Source: Deltaproteobacteria bacterium
GTDB lineage: Bacteria; Desulfobacterota; Syntrophia; Syntrophales; UBA2210
NCBI GenBank assembly: GCA_016934695.1
Contig: JAFGSH010000281.1
Span: forward strand, 1 to 5,262
Direction of reading: 5' to 3'
DNA length: 5,262 nucleotides
Both the position numbers and the translations under genes were made by a program. Below the pieces are notes generated by a model. It was not told the origin of the DNA, ran no database searches, and saw nothing but the letters and a program-made list of their open reading frames with translations. This document shows, piece after piece, positions 1 through 5,262 of the stretch. Positions within the stretch are counted from its first letter, which is position 1; every line of letters starts with the position of its first letter.

Positions 1-525
1 ACGCTGACGACGGCCGGCAACGGCTATCTCAACTTCATGGGCAACGAGTTCGGACATCCCGAATGGGTGGATTTCCCACGAGAGGGAAATGCGTGGTCGT
101 ACCACTACGCGAGACGCCAGTGGCACCTTGTGGACGATCCTGATTTGAAGTATCGTTTCCTTGACCGCTTCGACCGCGACATGATCGCGCTCGCAAAGCG
201 GTTCCGGGTCCTGGAGCCTCAGGAGATCAGGCTGTTGTACGAGCATGCGGCGGACAAGGTCCTCGCCTTCCAGCGGGCCGGCCTCCTGTTCGTCTTCAAT
301 CTGCACCCCACGAGATCCTACGCCGATTACCGGTTTGATGTGTCTCCGGGGGAATACGGGATGATTTTTGACAGCGATGCCCCCGAATACGGCGGTCACG
401 GCCGGTTACAACCGGAACAGTCTCATCTCACTCTCTTCGACACTTCGGGACACCGGCGCCGGAATCTGCTGAGCCTCTATCTTCCCACCCGTACGGCCCT
501 GGTGCTGAAGCCTCTTCCCGCTTAG
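1..525 (+). CDS. glgB: 1,4-alpha-glucan branching enzyme, eukaryote-type, C-terminal part (5' end outside window)
   Basis: This is the last 174 residues of a glycogen branching enzyme, which cuts alpha-1,4 chains of glycogen and rejoins them by alpha-1,6 links in the cytoplasm. The frame is open from base 1 and ends at TAG 523-525. Near the start is the GH13 motif GNEFGHPEW followed by a DFPR..GN..SYHYARRQW block, then the all-beta C-terminal domain with LLFVFNLHP and a DSD.PEYGGH segment. These blocks resemble human GBE1 and plant branching enzymes (GH13 subfamily 8) more than the E. coli GlgB type (subfamily 9), judged from remembered sequences. The catalytic Asp and Glu residues lie upstream of the window and cannot be checked. 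The C-terminus looks complete, and no terminator hairpin follows the stop. Confidence 0.93.
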   Translation, partial: TLTTAGNGYLNFMGNEFGHPEWVDFPREGNAWSYHYARRQWHLVDDPDLKYRFLDRFDRDMIALAKRFRVLEPQEIRLLYEHAADKVLAFQRAGLLFVFNLHPTRSYADYRFDVSPGEYGMIFDSDAPEYGGHGRLQPEQSHLTLFDTSGHRRRNLLSLYLPTRTALVLKPLPA

Positions 526-690
526 GATGCCGTATCGTCCGTCGGAGACAGCCTGCCCGAAAACCCCGGTCTGTATCTTCGGAAATATTTCGGTGACGGC
601 ATATCCGGCCGTGTGGATCGAATGAGGTTATTTTCTCCCTGGAAAAGGGTGCCGGAATGTGCTATGGGCGAGCAGTCAAACGATCGATAC

Positions 691-699
691 AGGGGAGAG
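691..699 (+). promoter_or_regulatory. Ribosome binding site that sets the acyltransferase start
   Basis: A purine-rich AGGGGAGAG run lies 4 to 6 bases before ATG 704. It supports that ATG over the upstream GTG at 659, which has no comparable site and would add 15 residues unlike the family. Confidence 0.6.
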
Positions 700-703
700 A
701 GGC

Positions 704-1615
704 ATGGTTCGTTCTTGTTTGGGGTTGGTGAGGGGGGTCGTATCCCTCCTGCTGTATGTTGTCAACACGCTCTTCGCGGCGGCCCAGGTATTCCTTGTTG
801 CCTTCTTGAAGCTGGTGATCCCCCTGCGGGGCTGGCGGAAAGTCTGTGACATCCTGCTCTCCAGGATCGCGGACAACTGGATCGCCGTCAACAATTTCAA
901 TCAGCGATGCACCGGGCGGATCCGCCTGGATGTCTCCGGCCTGGATGGCCTGAAGCGGAACGAGTGGTACATGGTCCTGTCGAATCACCAGTCCTGGGTC
1001 GATATCCTCGTCCTGCAGCGGATCTTCCATCGAAAGATCCCCTTCCTGAAGTTTTTTCTCAAGAAGGAACTGATATGGGTGCCGATCATCGGCCTCGCGT
1101 GGTGGGCCCTTGATTTTCCCTTTATGAAACGATACTCGCAGGCCTTTCTCGAAAAGCATCCTCACCTCAAAGGCAAGGATCTTGAGACGACCAAGAAGGC
1201 GTGCGAAAAATTCAAGACGATACCGGTCTCCGTCATGAACTTCGTCGAGGGGACGAGATTCATGGCGGCGAAACACAGGCTGCAGCGATCACCGTACAAG
1301 AATCTCCTCCGCCCGAAGGCTGGCGGCATGGCCTTTGTCTTCCAGGCCATGGGGGAACAGCTGAACCGGATCGTGGACGTTACCATCGCCTATCCCGGGG
1401 GGGCGAAGAGCTTCTGGCAGTTCCTCTGCGGGAAGGTGGACGAGGTCAAGGTCAGGGTCAGGACGTACCCCCTCAGCGGTGAGCTTCTGGGCGACTACTT
1501 CAATGATTCCGAGTATCGCGAGAGATTCCAGCAGTGGTTGAACGATCTGTGGGCGGAGAAGGACCGCCAGATCGAACGGATGCTCCGTTCGAAAACGGTG
1601 GCGGCAGGCGCGTAA
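704..1615 (+). CDS. yihG: YihG-like membrane acyltransferase (PlsC/LPLAT superfamily)
   Basis: The product is 303 residues, close to the roughly 310 of E. coli YihG. This family belongs to the lysophospholipid acyltransferase superfamily and transfers acyl groups to a lysophospholipid at the inner membrane. Residues 10-40 form a hydrophobic N-terminal anchor. The acyltransferase blocks follow in order: NHQSWVD (94-100, catalytic H95 and D100), the FFLKKELIWVPIIG region (118-130) leading to the YihG-like ALDFPFMKRYS (135-145), NFVEGTR (179-185, block III) and RPKAGGMAF (203-211, block IV). The C-terminal FQQWLNDLW-EKDR stretch also matches YihG. The physiological acyl donor and acceptor cannot be read from the sequence. 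The gene is 178 bases after glgB, and the next gene starts 77 bases on with no clear terminator between. The start was chosen for its ribosome binding site and for length; an extended GTG start at 659 is less likely. Confidence 0.9.
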   Translation: MVRSCLGLVRGVVSLLLYVVNTLFAAAQVFLVAFLKLVIPLRGWRKVCDILLSRIADNWIAVNNFNQRCTGRIRLDVSGLDGLKRNEWYMVLSNHQSWVDILVLQRIFHRKIPFLKFFLKKELIWVPIIGLAWWALDFPFMKRYSQAFLEKHPHLKGKDLETTKKACEKFKTIPVSVMNFVEGTRFMAAKHRLQRSPYKNLLRPKAGGMAFVFQAMGEQLNRIVDVTIAYPGGAKSFWQFLCGKVDEVKVRVRTYPLSGELLGDYFNDSEYRERFQQWLNDLWAEKDRQIERMLRSKTVAAGA

Positions 1616-1692
1616 AGTTGGTATACGTTCCCTGATTCAAACGAGGTACCCTTCTTTCCGTTCGGCGGTCGTTCATGATTCATCGGGGGCCT

Positions 1693-2427
1693 ATGAAACA
1701 CGTTTCCCTCTTTATCCCCTGCACCGTTGATCTCTTCCTCCCGGAGATCGGGGAGGCCACCGTCCGGGTGCTCCGGCGGATGGGGGTGGAACCCCTGTAC
1801 CACGAGGCGCAGACATGCTGCGGCCAGCCCGCGATGAATGCGGGGTACCGCGATCAGGCGAGGAAAGCGGCGAAACACTTCATCGATATCTTCGACGACG
1901 ACGATATCATCGTGAGCCCCTCCGGCTCCTGCGTCTACATGGTGAAACACCACTATCCCCGGCTCCTCTGCGATGAGCCGGTGTGGCTGCGCCGGGCAGA
2001 GGAGGTTTCGGAACGTGTCTTCGAGTTGTCGCAGTATATCGTCGATGTCCTTGGTGTCGATGATGTAGGCGCGTCATACACGGGGACGGTCACCTACCAC
2101 GAATCATGCCATATCCTCCGGGGTCTCGGCGTCTCCGACCAGCCCAAACGTCTCATACAGAGGGCGAACGGTACCACATTCGTTCCTCTCCCCTCCGCCG
2201 ACATGTGCTGCGGCTTCGGTGGCGAGTTTGCCGAGGACTACCACTATATCTCCGAGGAGATGGTCAAGGAGAAGATCGAAAACTACCTGGAGAGCGGGGC
2301 CGATCTCCTGGTCCTCTGCGAGCCGGGGTGCCTCCTCAATATCGGCGGGTACCTCAGCCGCAATCATCCTGAAAAGAAGGCCCTCCATATCGCCAGTTTC
2401 CTGGCCGGCACGGAGAGGGGAGGGTGA
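1693..2427 (+). CDS. lutA: LutA: L-lactate oxidation Fe-S subunit with two CCG domains
   Basis: LutA (LldE/YkgE family) is one subunit of the cytoplasmic LutABC complex, which oxidises L-lactate to pyruvate. The protein is 244 residues (about 240 in the family) and has two cysteine-rich domains. The first has C10 in the opening FIPC segment and the C42-C43-G motif (TCCGQPAMNAGY), followed by the family signature VSPSGSC. The second has YHESCH (C139), C172-C173-G in DMCCGFGGEF, and CEPGC (C209, C213). These cysteines are typical of CCG-domain iron-sulfur or heterodisulfide-type sites. ATG 1693 gives the N-terminus MKHVSLFIPC, which aligns with known LutA starts and has a GGGGG run 3 bases upstream. 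An in-frame ATG at 1675 would add six residues and cannot be excluded, since neither site is ideal. The same CCG architecture also occurs in glycolate oxidase GlcF and heterodisulfide reductase proteins, but the adjacent lutB and lutC settle the assignment. Confidence 0.95.
   Translation: MKHVSLFIPCTVDLFLPEIGEATVRVLRRMGVEPLYHEAQTCCGQPAMNAGYRDQARKAAKHFIDIFDDDDIIVSPSGSCVYMVKHHYPRLLCDEPVWLRRAEEVSERVFELSQYIVDVLGVDDVGASYTGTVTYHESCHILRGLGVSDQPKRLIQRANGTTFVPLPSADMCCGFGGEFAEDYHYISEEMVKEKIENYLESGADLLVLCEPGCLLNIGGYLSRNHPEKKALHIASFLAGTERGG
2417..2423 (+). promoter_or_regulatory. Ribosome binding site for lutB, inside the end of lutA
   Basis: GGGGAGG sits 5 bases before GTG 2429 and overlaps the last lutA codons. 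It fixes the GTG as the lutB start and implies translational coupling with lutA, whose TGA ends one base before that GTG. Confidence 0.7.
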
Positions 2428-2428
2428 C

Positions 2429-3889
2429 GTGGAGATCAGGACGACCATCTTCAACGAAGTCGCCGAAAGGGAGATCAGGAACTCGTATGCCCGCCTCTTT
2501 CTGAAGGCGATGCCCGCAGTCATCGCGAAGCGGCGAACGATGGTCATGGGTACTTTCCCCGATCCCGCCGCGGCGCAGGCCTGCGGGCAGTCGATTCGGG
2601 CCGAGGTCGTGGCGCGGCTCCCCGACCTCCTCGAACAGTTCGAGAAGAATGCCCTGGGGCGGGACGCGAAGGTCCTCTGGGCGCGCGATGCCCGGGAGGC
2701 GAACGAGATGGTCCTCGCCCTGGCAAAGGAGCGGGACGTTTCCTATGTCACCAAGGGAAAGTCGATGGTGACGGAGGAGATGGGACTGAACGACGCCCTC
2801 GCCGGGAGCGGGATCGAACCCTTCGAAACGGATCTCGGCGAGTTTATCGCCCAGCAGCTCCGGCGTCCCCCTTTCCATATCGTCGGCCCGGCCATCAACG
2901 TCCCCGTCGAGGAGGTACGCGACCTCTTCATGGAAAAGGCGGGGATGGAAGAGCCGACCACCGATCCCGTCGAGCTGGGGTACGCCGCGCGCCTCTTCCT
3001 GCGCGACAAGTTCCACCACGCCGTTCTCGGGATAACCGGCGTCAACATGGCCGTTGCCGAAACGGGGACGATCATCAACCTGGAGAACGAGGGGAATATC
3101 AGGTTCAACAAGGCGTCCCCCCGGACGCAGATCTCGATCATGAGCATCGAGAAGGTGGTTCCCACCATGGCGGACGCCATGCATCTGATCCGCCTCCTGT
3201 CCAGGAACTGCACGGGGCAGGCGATATCGGCCTATGTGTCGATGGACAGCGGCCCCAGGGGGGCGGGCGAGATCGACGGACCCGAGGAACTCTTCATCAT
3301 CATCGTCGACAACGGCCGCTCGAAGATCTATGCCGATCCGGTGGCGCGGGAGGCCCTGCGGTGCATCCGCTGCGGGGGGTGTCTCAATATCTGTCCGGTC
3401 TACACGAAGATCGGCGGGTATCCCTACGGCTGGGCCTATTCCGGCCCCATGGGACAGGTGCTCACCCCCCTCCTCCTGGGACTCGACCGGACGCAGGATC
3501 TCTACCGGGCGTGCACGCTGTGCGGCGCCTGCAGGGAGGTGTGCCCCGCGGGGGTCGACCACCCCTCGATCTTTCTCTATTACCGATCCAAGGACGTGGA
3601 GGGGGACCGGGGACTGCGCGGAAAGAGGCGCCCCTGGCGGGAATCACGCCTCTTCGGTCTCTGGGGGCGGGCCATCGCGCACAGCGCACTCTGGAACTTG
3701 GGGATCAGGGTGGTCCGTCCCCTCGTAAACAGATATTCCCGCGGCGGTGTGATCAGCAGGATGGGAGGCTTTTTCCAGGGATGGTTCCGGAGCAGAGACC
3801 TTCCCGCCATGGCGCAGGAGACCTTCCACGAGCGGTGGAGAAGACTGCGGGATGAGGGCACCGCCGGCGGCCCGGAGGAAGAGGCATGA
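2429..3889 (+). CDS. lutB: LutB: LUD-domain and 2x[4Fe-4S] L-lactate oxidation subunit
   Basis: LutB (YkgF family) is the iron-sulfur electron-transfer subunit of LutABC. The product is 486 residues (475 to 480 in B. subtilis and E. coli). Residues from about 60 to 290 form the LUD domain with the signature GVNMAVAETGTI (V205 to I215). Two ferredoxin-type motifs follow, CIRCGGCLNICP (C312, C315, C318, C322) and CTLCGACREVCP (C362, C365, C368, C372), giving eight cysteines for two 4Fe-4S clusters. The Arg/Trp-rich C-terminal tail (about 390-486) corresponds to the usual DUF3390-like region. The start is GTG 2429, with a strong ribosome binding site and an N-terminus (EIRTTIFNEVAEREI) that fits the family. 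The open frame extends further upstream to 2219, but that part overlaps lutA and is not family-like. The stop TGA overlaps the lutC ATG as ATGA, so translation is probably coupled. Confidence 0.96.
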   Translation: MEIRTTIFNEVAEREIRNSYARLFLKAMPAVIAKRRTMVMGTFPDPAAAQACGQSIRAEVVARLPDLLEQFEKNALGRDAKVLWARDAREANEMVLALAKERDVSYVTKGKSMVTEEMGLNDALAGSGIEPFETDLGEFIAQQLRRPPFHIVGPAINVPVEEVRDLFMEKAGMEEPTTDPVELGYAARLFLRDKFHHAVLGITGVNMAVAETGTIINLENEGNIRFNKASPRTQISIMSIEKVVPTMADAMHLIRLLSRNCTGQAISAYVSMDSGPRGAGEIDGPEELFIIIVDNGRSKIYADPVAREALRCIRCGGCLNICPVYTKIGGYPYGWAYSGPMGQVLTPLLLGLDRTQDLYRACTLCGACREVCPAGVDHPSIFLYYRSKDVEGDRGLRGKRRPWRESRLFGLWGRAIAHSALWNLGIRVVRPLVNRYSRGGVISRMGGFFQGWFRSRDLPAMAQETFHERWRRLRDEGTAGGPEEEA

Positions 3890-4563
3890 TCATGGAGAGC
3901 GGCGCGCGGGAAGAGATCCTGGGGAGACTCAGGAAAGTTCCGAGAAGCTCGGTGGGAGACAGGCCGGAGATGCCCCCCCTGAAGGAGCTGTCCCTTGGCC
4001 GGGAAGAGATGATCGCGACCTTTACCGGGAAACTGACGGCGGAAGAGGGGGTCGTGCACCGTGTCGGAGACGGGGGTGAAGCGGTCGCCAGGCTTACGGA
4101 AATAGCAGCCGAAGAGAAATTGGAACGTGTCATGGTGTCGGCGGATGAGGTGATCGCGCCGCTTGATCTGCCTCGCTGGGGGAAGGAACGGGGGATCGAG
4201 ATCCTCACACCGGCGGATTTCAGTGACAGGGACTCTTTCCGTGACGCCGTCTTTGATGATGCTCAGGCCGGGATTACCGGGGCCGATTACGCCGTCGCCG
4301 AATCGGGTACGCTCGTCATCGCGCACGACGCGCGCCAGCCGCGCCTCGTCTCCCTCGCCCCCGTCCTGCACATCGCCCTGGTCCCCGTCGAACGGATGGT
4401 CGCCGTATACGAACAGGCAGTCGAGAAGATGTATGGAGATGGAGGGGAAATTCCCTCCCAGGTTAGCTTCATCACGGGGCCGAGCATGACCGCGGACATC
4501 CAGGGGAGGCCCTTCAAGGGGATGCACGGTCCGCGGCGTCTGGTGGTGATCCTGATCGGATAA
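3886..4563 (+). CDS. lutC: LutC: LUD-domain L-lactate oxidation subunit
   Basis: LutC (YkgG family) is the third subunit of LutABC; its LUD domain is related to that of LutB but lacks iron-sulfur motifs. The product is 225 residues (231 to 240 in E. coli and B. subtilis). Family features are GADYAVAESGTLVI (132-145), the LAPVLHIALVP segment (158-167), ITGPSMTADIQ (197-206) and the C-terminal HGPRRLVVILI (214-224), where family members commonly have a hydrophobic end of this kind. ATG 3886 overlaps the lutB stop as ATGA and is preceded by GGAGG at 3874-3878, seven bases away. A second ATG at 3892 is possible but lies 13 bases from that site. No cysteines or membrane segments were seen, so the protein should be cytoplasmic. 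Confidence 0.95.
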   Translation: MIMESGAREEILGRLRKVPRSSVGDRPEMPPLKELSLGREEMIATFTGKLTAEEGVVHRVGDGGEAVARLTEIAAEEKLERVMVSADEVIAPLDLPRWGKERGIEILTPADFSDRDSFRDAVFDDAQAGITGADYAVAESGTLVIAHDARQPRLVSLAPVLHIALVPVERMVAVYEQAVEKMYGDGGEIPSQVSFITGPSMTADIQGRPFKGMHGPRRLVVILIG

Positions 4564-4596
4564 GATACCTGCTGCCCAACAAGAAAGGATAAGGCG

Positions 4597-5262
4597 ATGA
4601 AGAAGATATCGATCCCGTCACGTCTCTGGTACGAAAACGAAGAGCGGGAACTGACCTTTCCAGACCGGTGGGAGGTGGATAATCTCACCTCTCCCGGATT
4701 CGAGAAACCCGGTCTTTCACCGGATGAGATCAGGGACGGAATCGACCGTCCGCTCGGAGGCCCCACCCTCGAAGATCTGGCCAGGGGGAAGCGGCAGGCG
4801 GCGGTTGTCTTCGACGACATGACCCGCCCCACGCCGGTCAGGGACGTCGCCCCCTTTGTCCTTGATGCCCTCCACCGGGCCGGGATGGAAAAGGATCAGA
4901 TCCGGTTCATCTGGGCCCTGGGGAGTCACGGGGCCTACGACATGATCAATGCCCGGAAGAAGCTGGGGGATCATATCGTGGAAAACTATGCCGTTTACAA
5001 CCACGATCCCTTTCAGAACACCGTACGGGTAGGACGGACTCCCACGGGGGTGGAGGTCTGAATCAACCGCGAATTCATGAACTGTGACCTGAGGATCGGG
5101 ATCGGGTGCATCACCGCCCACGTCCACGTGGGTTTCGGCGGGGGTGCGAAGATCGTCCTCCCCGGGATCGCCGGGATCGAATCGATCAACCAGTTCCACA
5201 ACCAGCTGTACCGTGCCCCCGGCCGGACCGGCCTGGGAAACTTCGACGACAACATCATGCGG
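4597..5262 (+). CDS. larA: LarA-family (DUF2088) Ni-dependent lactate racemase-like protein, partial, with in-frame TGA
   Basis: The 222 codons visible belong to the LarA family, whose founding member interconverts D- and L-lactate using a nickel-pincer nucleotide cofactor; full-length proteins are about 420 residues, so the 3' half is outside the window. Landmarks in order, compared with Lactobacillus plantarum LarA from memory: DDMTRPTPV (73-81, R77 matching R75), GSHGAY (H111 matching H108), AHVHVGFGGGAKIVLPGIAG (174-193, H175 matching H174 and the cofactor-linked K185 matching K184), and H201 matching the nickel ligand H200. A TGA stop at codon 155 (5059-5061) interrupts the frame, but conserved sequence resumes at once (INREFMNCD). 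The ORF as conventionally read ends at 5061 (154 residues). The start ATG has AAAGGA seven bases upstream and lies 33 bases after lutC. Family members act on various 2-hydroxy acids, so lactate is inferred from the lut context. The TGA could be a Sec codon, a nonsense mutation or an error. Confidence 0.8.
5059..5061 (+). other. In-frame TGA codon within the larA-like gene (possible recoding site)
   Basis: TGA occupies codon 155, between GVEV and INREF, in a segment that is continuous in LarA homologues. There is no frame change across it, so a single indel cannot explain it; only a substitution or true recoding can. The genome uses TGA as an ordinary stop at lutA and lutB, and Trp codons in this gene are TGG, so a changed genetic code is not supported. 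Selenocysteine, a recent nonsense mutation and a base-call error remain open. Confidence 0.5.
5084..5111 (+). promoter_or_regulatory. Candidate SECIS-like hairpin downstream of the TGA (weak)
   Basis: The RNA can fold as 5084-5092 against 5102-5111, about nine pairs including two G-U, with G5108 bulged. The apical loop is nine bases (5093-5101) and begins GG. The loop starts 31 bases after the TGA. A bacterial SECIS is expected just downstream of UGA, with a short stem and a G among the first two loop bases, and this hairpin meets that loose pattern. An alternative fold (5067-5077 with 5090-5100, 12-base loop) starts its loop 16 bases after the TGA. The two folds exclude each other. In GC-rich coding DNA such hairpins arise often by chance. 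Confidence 0.2.

Noticed and set aside
526..703. Possible promoter or terminator in the gap between glgB and the acyltransferase, including the short palindrome GAAATATTTC at 582-591
   Set aside because: No convincing -35/-10 pair and no stem followed by a T-run were found. The palindrome alone is too short to assign a role.
1572..1592. Perfect 9-bp inverted repeat with a 3-base loop (TCGAACGGA / TCCGTTCGA) near the end of the acyltransferase gene
   Set aside because: It lies inside the coding sequence 21 bases before the stop and has no T-run after it, so it does not look like a terminator. It encodes a plausible part of the C-terminal helix.
2219..2428. Upstream extension of the lutB frame (70 more codons)
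   Set aside because: It overlaps the conserved second domain of lutA and its translation is low-complexity Arg/Ser. The GTG at 2429 has a good ribosome binding site and the expected family N-terminus.
2354..3562. Long antisense open frame (402 codons) opposite lutA/lutB
   Set aside because: It is a by-product of GC-rich codon use opposite a strongly conserved lutB. The translation is rich in Arg, Gly, Pro and Asp and has no recognisable domain.
3580..4527. Long antisense open frame (315 codons) opposite lutB/lutC
   Set aside because: It runs opposite two clearly conserved genes, has no ribosome binding site context or recognisable motif, and is explained by the same base bias.
5094..5106. 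Tandem GATCGG-type repeat downstream of the TGA
   Set aside because: It is explained by the encoded RIGIG residues of the LarA family, so it is not treated as a repeat element.

Overview
The window is a GC-rich bacterial chromosomal segment with six genes, all on the + strand and closely packed. In order they are: the 3' end of a glycogen branching enzyme gene (1-525); a YihG-like membrane acyltransferase (704-1615); a complete L-lactate oxidation cluster lutA-lutB-lutC (1693-2427, 2429-3889, 3886-4563); and the first 222 codons of a LarA-family (DUF2088) nickel-dependent lactate racemase-like gene (4597 to the right edge). No tRNA, rRNA, CRISPR array, transposon or convincing terminator was found. 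The gene set (LutABC beside a LarA homologue, a eukaryote-type branching enzyme, GC-rich codons, purine-rich ribosome binding sites) would fit an anaerobic or syntrophic Desulfobacterota-like bacterium. That placement is inference only.

The left part (1-1615) is carbohydrate and lipid metabolism with no evident link to the lactate genes. The 178-base gap 526-703 and the 77-base gap 1616-1692 show no clear sigma-70 promoter or rho-independent terminator.

The right part reads as a lactate module. LutA (two cysteine-rich CCG domains), LutB (LUD domain plus two 4Fe-4S motifs) and LutC (LUD domain) together oxidise L-lactate to pyruvate. Their genes are spaced or overlapped by 1 to 4 bases, as expected of a translationally coupled complex. 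The LarA homologue starts 33 bases after lutC. If it acts on lactate it would interconvert D- and L-lactate and feed both isomers to LutABC. The genes for the LarA nickel-pincer cofactor (larB, larC, larE) and any lactate permease or regulator are not in the window.

The most notable point is an in-frame TGA at 5059-5061 inside the LarA-like gene. Conserved LarA sequence continues in the same frame on both sides of it, and the key residues stay intact (R77, H111, H175, K185, H201). TGA is a normal stop elsewhere here (lutA, lutB) and Trp is encoded by TGG. The codon is therefore either selenocysteine (or another recoding event), a recent nonsense mutation, or a base error. Hairpins directly downstream loosely fit a bacterial SECIS, but they are not decisive.
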